A stretch of DNA of 64,000 nt from Clostridium lundense DSM 17049 (GCF_000619945.1 NZ_JHVC01000011.1:62001-126000), one strand, 5' to 3'; shown: positions 17,000 through 25,939, numbered from the stretch's first letter. The notes: a model not told the origin generated them from the sequence alone. Translations and numbers: made by a program.

Positions 17000-18185
17000 A
17001 TTCAGTTGCGTAATTATCAAAGTATCCTTGTATTAAAACAATAGGAGTTCCTTTATCTCCACTTCCGCTAGTTAGGTCACAAAGGCTTCCTAAAAGGTCT
17101 GTTAACTGTCTTGGAGTAGTTCCTTGAGTTTCCATAGAACCTACTAAGTTTGAAGATTTATTTTTAATTTTTTCTCTCATAGCTTCTATAGCTTTCTCAC
17201 CGTTTAAATCTTTTAAATCATTATCAGCTAAGTATTTAAGTTTAAGTTCGTTTGGTGTTCCATGAAGTCCGGCGGTATATGCAGGGGAAACCACTGGGTC
17301 AGCTAGTTCCCAAATCTTACCTACAGGATCTTTAAAAGCTCCATCTCCATAAACCATAACTTCTATATTTTTGCCTGTTAAATCTTTTAATTTTTTTTGA
17401 ATTTCATCAACTACTGGCTGACAATTTCTAGGGAAAAGTTTTATTCTTTCTTCAGTAGACTTATTTGAACCTAATAGTCCATAATTAGGATTATATCCAC
17501 TGCCATTAATAGGAGCAGTACAAATATCATCTAATCCATAAACCACTTCAGCTCCAGCATTCTTTAGAAGTCTTTTAGTTCTTTGTCTTGTATGAATATC
17601 TGCTACTAGTACTTCCTTCGTATATTTAAGTATTGCTCTAGGATCATTAGCAAGATAAACTGAAATATTATCATTTACACCTAAATCTTTGTACATTTGT
17701 ATGTAATCAATTCCTGTAAACTTATGTTTTACTTCCTTACCAAAAAGCTTTCTATAGTCTTCCTCTGTTAGTACATCTTTATAAGGGTCTATATTAAGCT
17801 CGTCCATTTTATCTATATCCATAAGATGATTTCCTACTTCATCAGAAGGATAACTTAATAATAAGTGTATTTTTCTACCACTTCTTGCAATACCCTTTAA
17901 TATAATTGAAAATCTATTTCTACTCAAGATAGGAAAAACTAATCCAATATCACCTTTAAATTTGTTTTTTACATCAAAGGCAATTTCATCTACTGTTACG
18001 TAGTTGCCTTGAGCTCTTGCTACTAAGGATTCAGTAACTCCAATAACATCTCTATCCCTTAATGAATAGCCTTGTTCCTTTATAGAATCCATTACAGAGT
18101 TAACAACAATTTCTACAATGTCGTCACCTTCTTTTACTATAGGTGCTCTTAAACCTCTAACTTCTGTTCCAATAGTTCTAGTCAT
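16998..18185 (-). CDS. Coenzyme F420-0:L-glutamate ligase family protein
   Basis: 395 residues, ATG at 18185 with GGGGGAG upstream on the minus strand. The N-terminus (GTEVRGLRAPIVKEGDDI) and blocks DRDVIGVTESLVARAQGN, VFPILSRNRFSIILKGIA and the C-terminal QGTTPRQLTDLLGSLCDLTSG match the F420_ligase family as found in clostridia. In archaea and actinobacteria the family adds glutamate to coenzyme F420, but no F420 biosynthesis gene is near and clostridia are not known to make F420, so the real substrate is unknown. Single gene, downstream of a repeat, divergent from the small membrane protein gene. Confidence 0.75.
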   Translation of the reverse strand: MTRTIGTEVRGLRAPIVKEGDDIVEIVVNSVMDSIKEQGYSLRDRDVIGVTESLVARAQGNYVTVDEIAFDVKNKFKGDIGLVFPILSRNRFSIILKGIARSGRKIHLLLSYPSDEVGNHLMDIDKMDELNIDPYKDVLTEEDYRKLFGKEVKHKFTGIDYIQMYKDLGVNDNISVYLANDPRAILKYTKEVLVADIHTRQRTKRLLKNAGAEVVYGLDDICTAPINGSGYNPNYGLLGSNKSTEERIKLFPRNCQPVVDEIQKKLKDLTGKNIEVMVYGDGAFKDPVGKIWELADPVVSPAYTAGLHGTPNELKLKYLADNDLKDLNGEKAIEAMREKIKNKSSNLVGSMETQGTTPRQLTDLLGSLCDLTSGSGDKGTPIVLIQGYFDNYATE

Positions 18186-18347
18186 TATTACTCCCCCAAT
18201 TCAATGAAAATTTTGGTACCCTACTATTTTACTACAGATGAAGAAAAATTTCATTAATGTTGCAATAAATTGTGATTTATATGGTATATAATATATAATG
18301 ATATTATAATTGAAGAAATATTATGAAGAACTTTGGAGGAGGAACAT

Positions 18348-18590
18348 ATGAAAAATGTTATATTAATTACTTTAGCAAGTATGGGAGTAGCTGCTATATG
18401 GGGATACTTTACAGATTTGAGCAAAGGAAATATAGCTGGATTTATATCAAAGATATTTTTTGTATCAGCTTTTATGTTTGCAATGCAATTTTCTGCTTAT
18501 AGGGCTAAAAAGAAATATAGAAAAAATACTAATAATACAAGTAATATAAAAACAAGTAACAAAAATAAAAAAGTAAATAAAAAGAAGTAA
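18348..18590 (+). CDS. Small two-helix membrane protein
   Basis: 80 residues from ATG 18348, chosen because GGAGGAGG ends 5 nt upstream; a TTG 15 nt earlier overlaps that site. Two hydrophobic segments (VILITLASMGVAAIWGYF and ISKIFFVSAFMFAMQFSAY) are joined by a short loop with GNIAGF, and the C-terminus is a lysine/asparagine-rich basic tail, expected to be cytoplasmic. I do not recognise a family. It stands alone between divergent and downstream genes. Confidence 0.65.
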   Translation: MKNVILITLASMGVAAIWGYFTDLSKGNIAGFISKIFFVSAFMFAMQFSAYRAKKKYRKNTNNTSNIKTSNKNKKVNKKK

Positions 18591-18638
18591 AGTATTATAT
18601 ATATATTATAGATAATAAATTATGCAACAGTTTGCACT

Positions 18639-18675
18639 AAAAGAGGAGATCAAGTGAATTAAGGTCTCTTTTTTT
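18639..18675 (+). terminator. Weak terminator after the small membrane protein
   Basis: AAAAGAG and TCTCTTTT can pair across a ~16-nt loop, followed by a run of T. The stem has a bulge, so this is tentative. Confidence 0.45.
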
Positions 18676-18689
18676 ACGTAGAATACTTA

Positions 18690-18812
18690 AAATTAGTTGA
18701 GAATTGAAAGTGGAAAATTGAGAGGTGAGGATAATTTTAAAAAAACTCTCAACTCTTCATTCTCAACTTGTAATTACAGAAAAGTGTGCAGCGCTTTTTA
18801 TGAGGGAGGATA
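18690..18812. repeat. Degenerate intergenic repeat, copy 3
   Basis: Outer arms AGTTGAGAATTGAAAG (near 18696) and CTCTTCATTCTCAACT (near 18753) are inverted. Inside is GAGGATAATTTT, and after the right arm comes AAAAGTGTGCAGCGCTTTTT, an analogue of the second palindrome in copy 2. The RBS of the next gene (GAGGGAGGA) begins where the repeat ends. Confidence 0.5.
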
Positions 18813-18815
18813 TTT

Positions 18816-19517
18816 ATGGCAAGTAAAAAGATTCTTATAATAGAAGATGAGACCGCTATATCTGATTTTATGTGTTATTCTTTGAGCAAAGAAGGATATA
18901 TAGTTAGAGCTTTTGAAAATGGCAATGATGGAATTAAGGCACTAGAGGATTTTAAACCTAACCTTATTATTTTAGATTTAATGCTTCCCGATATTAGTGG
19001 TTTTGATATATGTAAAAAGGTAACTAACACTTTTAATATACCTATAATAATAATTACTGCCAAATGTGATATTACAGATAAGATACTAGGAATGGAATTA
19101 GGCGCAGATGACTATATAACTAAACCTTTTGATATGAGGGAAGTATTAGTTAGAATAAAGTCTATTTTTAGAAGAATTGAGCTTACTAAAGAAACAGTTA
19201 TTAGTAAGGAAGATTATGTAATAGTAATACAAAAATATATAGAAATATATAAGGATGCAAGGAAGGTATTAAAGGATGGAGAAGAGGTAGAATTAACACC
19301 TAAAGAATACGATCTATTCTTATTTTTAGCTGAAAATGGAGGGAAGGTTTTTTCAAGAGCACAATTATTGGACAAGGTTTGGGGTTTTGAATATATTGGA
19401 GATACTAGAACTGTAGATATCCATGTACAGAGGTTAAGAAAGAAATTAGACAAATTAAAAAACTATTCTATTATAGAAACAGTTTTTGGAGTAGGATACA
19501 AATTAAATTTTAGTTGA
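18816..19517 (+). CDS. OmpR/PhoB-family response regulator
   Basis: 233 residues; ATG 18816 with GGGAGGA upstream. Receiver domain with the acidic pair in IEDE, phospho-acceptor Asp54 (IILDLMLPD) and Lys in ITKPFD; C-terminal winged helix with VDIHVQRLRKKLD and ETVFGVGYKL. It starts a five-gene run with a histidine kinase, two propeller-like proteins and a phosphodiester glycosidase. The 106-bp gap to the kinase holds a repeat remnant but no clear terminator, so co-transcription is likely. Confidence 0.92.
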   Translation: MASKKILIIEDETAISDFMCYSLSKEGYIVRAFENGNDGIKALEDFKPNLIILDLMLPDISGFDICKKVTNTFNIPIIIITAKCDITDKILGMELGADDYITKPFDMREVLVRIKSIFRRIELTKETVISKEDYVIVIQKYIEIYKDARKVLKDGEEVELTPKEYDLFLFLAENGGKVFSRAQLLDKVWGFEYIGDTRTVDIHVQRLRKKLDKLKNYSIIETVFGVGYKLNFS

Positions 19518-19612
19518 CAGTTGATAGAGGAGAAAGTACAGTTTTTATTTAGTTGATAATTGAGAGTTGAGGATAATTTCTTGAAATAAAAAATAGCTGA
19601 CAATTTTTTTAG
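19518..19612. repeat. Degenerate intergenic repeat, copy 4 (partial)
   Basis: The sequence contains GTTGACAGTTGATAGAGGAG, then TTGATAATTGAGAGTTGAGG and GAGGATAATTTCTTG, elements also found in copy 3. It fills the gap between response regulator and kinase genes. Confidence 0.4.
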
Positions 19613-19623
19613 GAGGTGTACCG

Positions 19624-21072
19624 TTGCAATTATCCATAAGATATAAAATACTTATAAGCTTTTCATTAATTTTTTTAATAGGCATTTCTATACTTATTTA
19701 TTCGACAGAAAAGGTTATAAATAAAAACAATGAATTTATTATAAGAAATGAAATGATTCAAGGAAGAAAAGATATAGATACATATTTAAAGCAATATTTT
19801 GTTTTAAACAATATTGAGCCAAGTAAGTCAGTGTTGAAAGTAGATGGAAAAAACATTGTAGAGGAATTAAGTTATAAAATAGGAGATGAAGTTATACTAT
19901 ATTCAGATAATGGAGAGCTCTTATGGAGAACATCTAATAATGAAATAGCAAAAGATAAAAAAGATCTACAGTTGGCTTTGAATGGGAAAACTGCTTATAC
20001 AATAAATAAAATAAAGAATAAAGTCATGGTAAGCCTGTCATATCCAGTGTATTTTAAAAATCAGACTTTGGGAATTATTAGTTATAGCAAGGAATATACG
20101 GAATTTTATAAAAAAAGCAATCATATAGTTAACACTATTAAAATTATAGCCATAACTCTATTTCTATTAATACTTATAATATCATTTATTATATCTAAGC
20201 GTATTACAAAGCCAATAATTTATTTAACAGAAACATCAAAAGAAATTAGCAGAGGAAATTTTGAAGTTAGTATTAGTGAAAATTCTTCAGATGAAATAGG
20301 AGAATTGGCTTTAAGTTTTAAGAATATGGCAGAGAGAATTAAAGATCAAATATTAACTATAGAGAGAGATAGAGATACATTAAAGAATTTAGAAATGAGC
20401 AGAAAAACATTCTTTGATAATGTAACTCATGAACTAAAAACTCCTATAACAACAATAATGGGTTATTCAGAAATAATACAGAAGAATGGCTTCACAGATG
20501 AAGAGTTTTTTAATAAAGGAATGGGGCATATAATAGGAGAAAGTAAAAGGCTTAATAGAATGGTAATTGAACTTTTAGAGCTTTCTAAGAATACCACGGG
20601 AGATTTTAATTATAGCTTTTCTAAAGTAAATCTTTCAAATTTATTAAAAGCAACCTGTGAAGAGATGGCTATTAGGGGAAAAAGATATAATATACAAATA
20701 GTAAACAATATAGAGAATGATTTGTTTATAAATGGTGATGAAGACAAGTTAAAAGAAATATTTATTAACTTAGTAGATAACAGCATAAAGTATGGATATG
20801 TAAATTCAATAATAGATATATCAGCTTGTAAAAAGAATGATAAAGTATCTATAAGTATAGAGGATATGGGGGATGGAATACCTAAGGAGGAACTAGAAAA
20901 TATATTTCAACCTTTCTATAGAATAAATAAAAAAGTATCTAGAAAAAAAGGCGGGAATGGTTTAGGTCTTCCTATAGTTAAGGCAATAGTTGAAAAACAT
21001 GGAGGAAAAATTTTCATAGAAAGTGTATTAAAAAAGGGAACAATTGTTACTATAGAAATTCCATATATCTAA
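19624..21072 (+). CDS. Sensor histidine kinase
   Basis: 482 residues from a TTG start supported by AGGAGGTG 6 nt upstream. Two transmembrane helices (ILISFSLIFLIGISILIYS and IIAITLFLLILIISFIIS) flank an extracytoplasmic loop of about 140 residues. A HAMP segment (ITKPIIYLTETSKEISRGNF) follows, then HisKA with His269 in THELKTPIT, and HATPase motifs NLVDNSIKY, EDMGDGIP and GGNGLGLPI. It should act on the upstream response regulator and control the downstream envelope genes or other targets; the signal is unknown. Confidence 0.9.
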   Translation: MQLSIRYKILISFSLIFLIGISILIYSTEKVINKNNEFIIRNEMIQGRKDIDTYLKQYFVLNNIEPSKSVLKVDGKNIVEELSYKIGDEVILYSDNGELLWRTSNNEIAKDKKDLQLALNGKTAYTINKIKNKVMVSLSYPVYFKNQTLGIISYSKEYTEFYKKSNHIVNTIKIIAITLFLLILIISFIISKRITKPIIYLTETSKEISRGNFEVSISENSSDEIGELALSFKNMAERIKDQILTIERDRDTLKNLEMSRKTFFDNVTHELKTPITTIMGYSEIIQKNGFTDEEFFNKGMGHIIGESKRLNRMVIELLELSKNTTGDFNYSFSKVNLSNLLKATCEEMAIRGKRYNIQIVNNIENDLFINGDEDKLKEIFINLVDNSIKYGYVNSIIDISACKKNDKVSISIEDMGDGIPKEELENIFQPFYRINKKVSRKKGGNGLGLPIVKAIVEKHGGKIFIESVLKKGTIVTIEIPYI

Positions 21073-21154
21073 TTTTTACAATTTAGATACAATTATTATA
21101 ACTTTTGAAACATCCATAGCTTAAAATAGAGTAAGGCACTTGAGGTGAAAAAAA

Positions 21155-22321
21155 GTGAAAATATTATTAAAAAATATAATTATTACTACAGTTCTTATTG
21201 TATTAACATTTTGTATATTTATTTTTAGTTATGAACGAAGTGAATATTATAAAGTATTTGAATTAGATGATGTGAATTTTAATGAGGATATATTAAGTAA
21301 TGAACAAGAAAAGAAAATGACCTTAGATATAGTTGAGAAGATACCCTTTGATGGAAAATGTGACTCCTGTGATTTTATTGATGGTGAAAATATAGTTTAT
21401 TCTACAAGAAACAGTAGTAAGAGTTTTTTAGATGTAAACAATGAGAAATTAAACTATTATCAAATAAATAAGCTAAATTTAAAAACTAATAAAGAGGAAA
21501 AATTGATTCCTGTAGAAAATAAAAGTCAACGGTTTATAATTGCTTCACCGGATAAAAAGAGTATTTTCTATAGTGATGGAGAAGAGATTTTAGAAAAACA
21601 AACTAGATATAAGGAGGAAGAAAATAAAAGTTTTATATATAGTTTTAAGGATAATAAAAATATAAATATTCCATATAAAACTTTCATAAAGTGGATGCCT
21701 GACAGTAGTGGATACATTGGAATAAAGAATTCCCTATTCTTACAGGATTTTAATAAGGGAATCCAAAAGGAAATATTAGATTACAAAAAGTTAAAAGAAA
21801 TAGAAAATATACAAGAAATATCTATAGCCAAGGATTGTAAAAATATATATATTCAAAGTTTTAAATCAGATGAAGATTTTTATAGTTATATTTATCATGT
21901 GAATTTAGACAACCCTAATGAAGTGGAGTTGATTTTTAAAGGAAATATAAAAAGAATAGAGAGTATAGATAATAATAACCTAATATTTTCCGGGAAATAT
22001 TGGGGTAAAAAAGCGTTATATCAATACAATATTCAAACTCAGGAAGTAAAAAGCCTTTTAGATGAGGATATAGTATTGTTTAAAATTTCTAATGATAGAA
22101 AGAAAATAGCTTATGTTATAAAAGATAAAGAGGGGAATAATTCCTTGTATGCGGCTAGAATATATAAAAACAATATAAGTGAAAGTATACTGTTATATAA
22201 AAATTTATTTATAAAATATTATACTTTAAATTGGAGCGAAGATAATAAAAAACTTATAGGCGCTTTTTATGAAGAGAAAGAAGAAGAAAATAATAAAATG
22301 TATATTTTTCATTTTAAGTAA
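21155..22321 (+). CDS. Membrane-anchored propeller-like protein
   Basis: 388 residues from a GTG start with GAGGTG 7 nt upstream. An N-terminal signal-anchor helix (IIITTVLIVLTFCIFIFSY) is followed by an exported region with repeated strand patterns such as IIASPDKKSIFYSDGEE, KWMPDSSGYIGI and KISNDRKKIAYVIKDK, as in TolB/WD40-like beta-propellers. A CDSCD motif lies near residue 69. No enzyme motif is visible. It sits 6-15 bp before the phosphodiester glycosidase gene, and a similar protein follows that gene, so both may bind or present the same cell-surface material. Confidence 0.65.
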   Translation: MKILLKNIIITTVLIVLTFCIFIFSYERSEYYKVFELDDVNFNEDILSNEQEKKMTLDIVEKIPFDGKCDSCDFIDGENIVYSTRNSSKSFLDVNNEKLNYYQINKLNLKTNKEEKLIPVENKSQRFIIASPDKKSIFYSDGEEILEKQTRYKEEENKSFIYSFKDNKNINIPYKTFIKWMPDSSGYIGIKNSLFLQDFNKGIQKEILDYKKLKEIENIQEISIAKDCKNIYIQSFKSDEDFYSYIYHVNLDNPNEVELIFKGNIKRIESIDNNNLIFSGKYWGKKALYQYNIQTQEVKSLLDEDIVLFKISNDRKKIAYVIKDKEGNNSLYAARIYKNNISESILLYKNLFIKYYTLNWSEDNKKLIGAFYEEKEEENNKMYIFHFK

Positions 22322-22335
22322 AGGAAGTGTTAACT

Positions 22336-23343
22336 ATGAATAAAAGGTCAGAGAAAAAAAAGAAAAAGAAATTCTCATTTAAGCTATTTGGCCTTTTCAT
22401 GTTATATGAAATAATATTTGTGGCAATTACATCACCACTATTGGTTTTTCATGGACCTTTTAAAAATGTTAAGAAAATTTTAGTTGGTACAGCAATGTAC
22501 ACATTTAAACACCAATACATAGCAACATTATTTTTGCCTCAAGAGGAAATAAACAAAGTATTGAATAAAGAAAACAAGGAGAAAAAAGTAGAAAAAATCG
22601 AACAAAATTTTGGAGATATAAAGATTCAGAATGTAGATGATAATAGCATAGTAAGATATAATATCCACCAAGATAGATTCGATGGATATTTATTAGAAAT
22701 AAAAAATCCTAAGAAAGTTAAAGTAGGATATACAGATAAAATGAAAATACAAGGACAAAGAGTTAGTGAAATAGCAGAAAGGAACGGAGCAATAGCTGCT
22801 ATTAATGGTGGAGGATTCTACGACCAAAATAAAAGTGGAAAACAGTGGGTAGGTACAGGTGCTTTTCCAGAAGGAATAGTAATATCTGAAGGCAAAGAAA
22901 TTTGGAAAAATGTAAAAGAAGATGAAGAAGTTGATGTTATGGCATTTAAAGAAGATGGAGAGTTGATTGTAGGAAAAAGAAGCTTAAGAGAGCTTAGGGA
23001 AAAGAATGTAAAAGAGGCACTATCCTTTAATAGAACTTTAATAATGAATGGGCAACCGCTTATAGAGAACTATGGTGAGCAAGGACTACAACCTAGAACA
23101 GTTATAGGGCAGAAACAAGATGGAACTGTAGTGTTTGTTGTAATAGATGGAAGAAAATTATTTAAAGAGGGAGCAGATTTAAAACAAGTACAGGATATTT
23201 TGCTTAAACAGGGAGTTTGGAATGCTGGAAATTTAGATGGGGGTTCTTCTTCTACTATGTACTATAAAGGAGAAGTAATAAACAATCCATGTAATAGAGA
23301 TGGAGAAAGAACAGTGGCTACAGTTTTCTATGTAGAGCCATAA
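22336..23343 (+). CDS. Phosphodiester glycosidase family protein (NAGPA domain)
   Basis: 335 residues from ATG 22336, which has AAGGAAG at the right distance; a GTG at 22327 overlaps that site. A lysine-rich start and one membrane helix (FGLFMLYEIIFVAITSPLL) anchor the protein, with the catalytic part outside. The domain shows AAINGGGFYD, PRTVIGQKQDGTVVFVVIDGR and NLDGGSSSTMYY, hallmark blocks of the family of the mammalian uncovering enzyme, which hydrolyses sugar-phosphodiester bonds. In clostridia such proteins are thought to act on envelope polysaccharides; the substrate here is unknown. Fourth gene of the run that begins with the second two-component system. Confidence 0.85.
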   Translation: MNKRSEKKKKKKFSFKLFGLFMLYEIIFVAITSPLLVFHGPFKNVKKILVGTAMYTFKHQYIATLFLPQEEINKVLNKENKEKKVEKIEQNFGDIKIQNVDDNSIVRYNIHQDRFDGYLLEIKNPKKVKVGYTDKMKIQGQRVSEIAERNGAIAAINGGGFYDQNKSGKQWVGTGAFPEGIVISEGKEIWKNVKEDEEVDVMAFKEDGELIVGKRSLRELREKNVKEALSFNRTLIMNGQPLIENYGEQGLQPRTVIGQKQDGTVVFVVIDGRKLFKEGADLKQVQDILLKQGVWNAGNLDGGSSSTMYYKGEVINNPCNRDGERTVATVFYVEP

Positions 23344-23356
23344 GGAGAGTGCGACA

Positions 23357-24403
23357 ATGAAGGTTATAAAAAGGATTATGGTATGGAGCATATTGCCTTT
23401 ATGTATAGAATTAATTGGACTTTTATATGTAGATAAAATTTATTTAAAGCCAAGTAGTGATTATACAATAGAAAAGGTTGAAGAAAAGAAAGAAAAAGTA
23501 GTAAAGAATTTAGAAATACCACTTGACGAAAATGCTCAGGATATTAAATTATCTTATAATGGAAAATATATTTCTTATGTAAAAGATAATAATATAGAAA
23601 TTATAAATACATTAAATGGGGAGAAGGTAAATGTGGATACTTCTTCAGAAGGAGAATTGAACTATTATACTTGGCTCCCTGATAGAAATAGAATGTATAT
23701 AGGCGAAAAAGTAAGAAATGTAAATGGAGAAAGCAGTATTAAACTATATTATTATGATAGAGATAAGAATGAAAAAAATCAGGTTATAGATAATCATTAT
23801 AATAAAATAAAAATTCCTTTAGCAAATTCTAAATATAATATTAAAGATATAGTTATATCTACTCTAACAGGAGTTAGCTATATAAAAGTAGAGACAAACA
23901 ACAAAAGATACAATATATATAGATTAAATACTATGTCTCAAATGGAAAAGTATAAAGGATATATAAGGGTTGGCAATGTTCAAATATTGAATAGAGATGA
24001 CAGAATGATCTATGAAGATTTAGCATATGGCAGAGTAAGAATTACTGATAGGGAAAATTCACTGAGAATTCCAGGTGCAGAAAAATTATGTCTATTAGGA
24101 GTAGATACTGAAGATAGGATATATCTTGGAAGGGTTAGAAATGATAAAGTAGATAAAATATATTATGGAACCATAGAAGAAGATGAAAAGTTATGGCAAA
24201 GTAAAAGCATAGCTGGAGCTGTTGATAAAGAGGATATATATATATCTAGTAAAGGAAAGGTATATATAAATCATAAGGAAAAAAACGTTATAACAGAGCT
24301 TTTCTCAGGAGCTGAAAAGCAGTATAATGGAAAAATAGTTCAGTACTACAATAAAGGCGTAGGAACTTTATATAATGGAAAATTTGTTAAGATGGAACTT
24401 TAG
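23357..24403 (+). CDS. Membrane-anchored propeller-like protein
   Basis: 348 residues, ATG 23357 after AAGGAGAG. An N-terminal helix (IMVWSILPLCIELIGLLYV) is followed by a charged linker and repeated strand motifs (DIKLSYNGKYISYVKDN, YYTWLPDRNRMYIGEK), similar in style to the protein encoded before the glycosidase. It has no catalytic motif I can recognise. Last gene of the operon; a hairpin with a T-rich tail lies about 80 bp downstream. Confidence 0.6.
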   Translation: MKVIKRIMVWSILPLCIELIGLLYVDKIYLKPSSDYTIEKVEEKKEKVVKNLEIPLDENAQDIKLSYNGKYISYVKDNNIEIINTLNGEKVNVDTSSEGELNYYTWLPDRNRMYIGEKVRNVNGESSIKLYYYDRDKNEKNQVIDNHYNKIKIPLANSKYNIKDIVISTLTGVSYIKVETNNKRYNIYRLNTMSQMEKYKGYIRVGNVQILNRDDRMIYEDLAYGRVRITDRENSLRIPGAEKLCLLGVDTEDRIYLGRVRNDKVDKIYYGTIEEDEKLWQSKSIAGAVDKEDIYISSKGKVYINHKEKNVITELFSGAEKQYNGKIVQYYNKGVGTLYNGKFVKMEL

Positions 24404-24481
24404 GGACGGAGCACAGATAACGGAGTACAGAGAACATCTATGGAGTTTTATAAAATTAATATATAAGATTAAGTTTATCTG

Positions 24482-24517
24482 AAAATTACTATAGGAGAAA
24501 ATTCCTATAGTAATTTT
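24482..24517 (+). terminator. Terminator of the glycosidase operon
   Basis: AAAATTACTATAGGA (24482-24496) pairs with TCCTATAGTAATTTT (24503-24517) in a 15-bp perfect stem that ends in a T run. Confidence 0.75.
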
Positions 24518-24550
24518 TGGATTTCGGAGTATTACTAAATAATAAATTAG

Positions 24551-24754
24551 TTATAGTTTATTCAACTTTAAATTTGTTATTTCAGTTTCATCCATAGTTA
24601 TAATAATTTTTTCTAAAGTTCCATTAATGGAGTTATAAAAATCATAAGCAATAAAGGGCATATTAATAGTATTACTTTCAGATACTTTTTGGTGAATCAT
24701 TAAATTTGTTGAAAAACTTTCATCATTTCTTTTAACAAATTTTATTCTGTAAGA
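24551..24754 (-). pseudogene. ORF remnant, C-terminal part of an unknown protein
   Basis: On the minus strand about 67 codons are open to a TAA at 24551-24553, with no start codon that has a ribosome-binding sequence; a TGA blocks the frame at 24755. The peptide includes KFVKRNDESFSTNLMIHQKV and ends in TNLKLNKL. It could be the tail of a deleted gene or a chance ORF. Confidence 0.3.
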
Positions 24755-24756
24755 TC

Positions 24757-24819
24757 AACTTCTTTTATATGTTAAAATATATTACAATTTATAAAATATT
24801 TTAACATATATTTGAAGTT
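24757..24819. repeat. Long imperfect inverted repeat
   Basis: TATATGTTAAAATAT on the left pairs with ATATTTTAACATATA on the right, extended by AACTTC/GAAGTT, and is followed by seven T on the plus strand. It could be a terminator or a remnant of a small element. Confidence 0.5.
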
Positions 24820-24876
24820 TTTTTAAATTAACGGAAAAATCAAAGAGATATTTATTTAATTATTCTAATCAATAGA

Positions 24877-24904
24877 AAACGAACAAGTAGAAACTTGTTC
24901 GTTT
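24877..24904 (-). terminator. Terminator of the metallo-hydrolase gene
   Basis: AAACGAACAAGT (24877-24888) and ACTTGTTCGTTT (24893-24904) form a 12-bp stem with a 4-nt loop; on the minus strand it is followed by TTTTCT. Confidence 0.8.
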
Positions 24905-24943
24905 AATCACTGTTATTTATGAATGATGGTTTAAAACATAGAT

Positions 24944-25834
24944 TTATTTTTTAAAAAAGTATAGCTTGCCATCTTCAATGGAGTAGTCAATAATATCTTT
25001 ATCATAAAGATAGCTTATAAATGCGGATATAGCAGACAGATTTAAATGATATTGGGTAAAGTTCATAGGTAGATCATTTAATATAACAATATTTTGAAGT
25101 AAATCTTCTTTGGTTTGAGGCTGATCTAACAGCTCTAGTATTTGATCTATGTAATTTTGTATATTATCTAAATTTTTAAGGACTAAGGAGTTAATTTCAC
25201 TCTTTTCTAATATGTTATCACTATGACCTATTACAAAAAAGTCAGCATCTATTTCATTTATGGCATTTAAGGTGTCTATGCTTTTCTCTATGCTGTATAG
25301 ATAAGGTAAGGAATATTTATCTATAATTTCTTTACTAAAAATAGAATCCCCCAAAAAACAAACTTTTTCAGGAGTTATAAATCCTATCTGTTCTTCTGTA
25401 TGTCCACCTAAAGAAATTACTTCAAACTTTTCATCATTTATTTTATTTATACCATAATCTAAAATAAAATCTACAGTAAAGTTGCTATTCACTCGATACA
25501 GCCCTTTTATTGGAATTGATCCCCATAACATTTGGGGTTGAAGTTCAATGTTTTCCATAAATAATTTTTCCTTAGCTGATGTATACACTAAACATCCTGG
25601 ATAATTATTCTGAAAATAATGATTTCCTCCGCTGTGATCTATATGGTTGTGTGTATTTACAATATATTTTGGGTGAAGTCCATTTTCTATTAAAACTTCA
25701 TCAATTTTTTTTGCTGCAGAATTATTTATGCCTGTATCTATTAAGATACAGTTTTTATTTTTAAACACATATACTCCTATATTAGTAGGGGCATTTATAT
25801 AATAAGAATTTCCTTTTACTTTTGTTAGTTCCAA
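24944..25834 (-). CDS. MBL-fold metallo-hydrolase
   Basis: 296 residues from a TTG start at 25834 with AAAGGATG about 9 nt upstream. The metal-binding motif THNHIDHSGG places H62, H64, D66 and H67, and further ligands are likely in SLGGHTEEQIGF (His near residue 145), FLGDSIFS and VIGHSDN. This is the metallo-beta-lactamase fold of hydrolases acting on thioesters, lactones or phosphodiesters; the substrate cannot be told. The C-terminal ~70 residues are helical and may be a separate domain. Single gene with its own terminator. Confidence 0.8.
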   Translation of the reverse strand: MELTKVKGNSYYINAPTNIGVYVFKNKNCILIDTGINNSAAKKIDEVLIENGLHPKYIVNTHNHIDHSGGNHYFQNNYPGCLVYTSAKEKLFMENIELQPQMLWGSIPIKGLYRVNSNFTVDFILDYGINKINDEKFEVISLGGHTEEQIGFITPEKVCFLGDSIFSKEIIDKYSLPYLYSIEKSIDTLNAINEIDADFFVIGHSDNILEKSEINSLVLKNLDNIQNYIDQILELLDQPQTKEDLLQNIVILNDLPMNFTQYHLNLSAISAFISYLYDKDIIDYSIEDGKLYFFKK

Positions 25835-25853
25835 GATAACACATCCTTTGTTG

Positions 25854-25869
25854 TTAAGTATTTACTTAA
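25854..25869. promoter_or_regulatory. Palindrome upstream of the metallo-hydrolase gene
   Basis: TTAAGTATTTACTTAA has perfect 7-bp arms around TT, 20 bp upstream of the TTG start. It has the size and place of a repressor operator, but no regulator gene is adjacent. Confidence 0.4.
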
Positions 25870-25939
25870 AATAATATAACATTTAAGAAAATTAATATCA
25901 ACTTACAGGAATGGTTTTGAAAAATCAGAATAATTTTAT

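Larger units (their letters stand above)
24404..24943. other. 540-bp intergenic region with remnants and hairpins
   Basis: It holds a short copy of the local repeat (GGAGCACAGATAACGGAGTA, 24414 onward), a terminator at 24482-24517, a minus-strand ORF remnant (24551-24754), a long inverted repeat at 24757-24819 and a terminator for the metallo-hydrolase gene at 24877-24904. No intact gene is visible. Confidence 0.6.
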
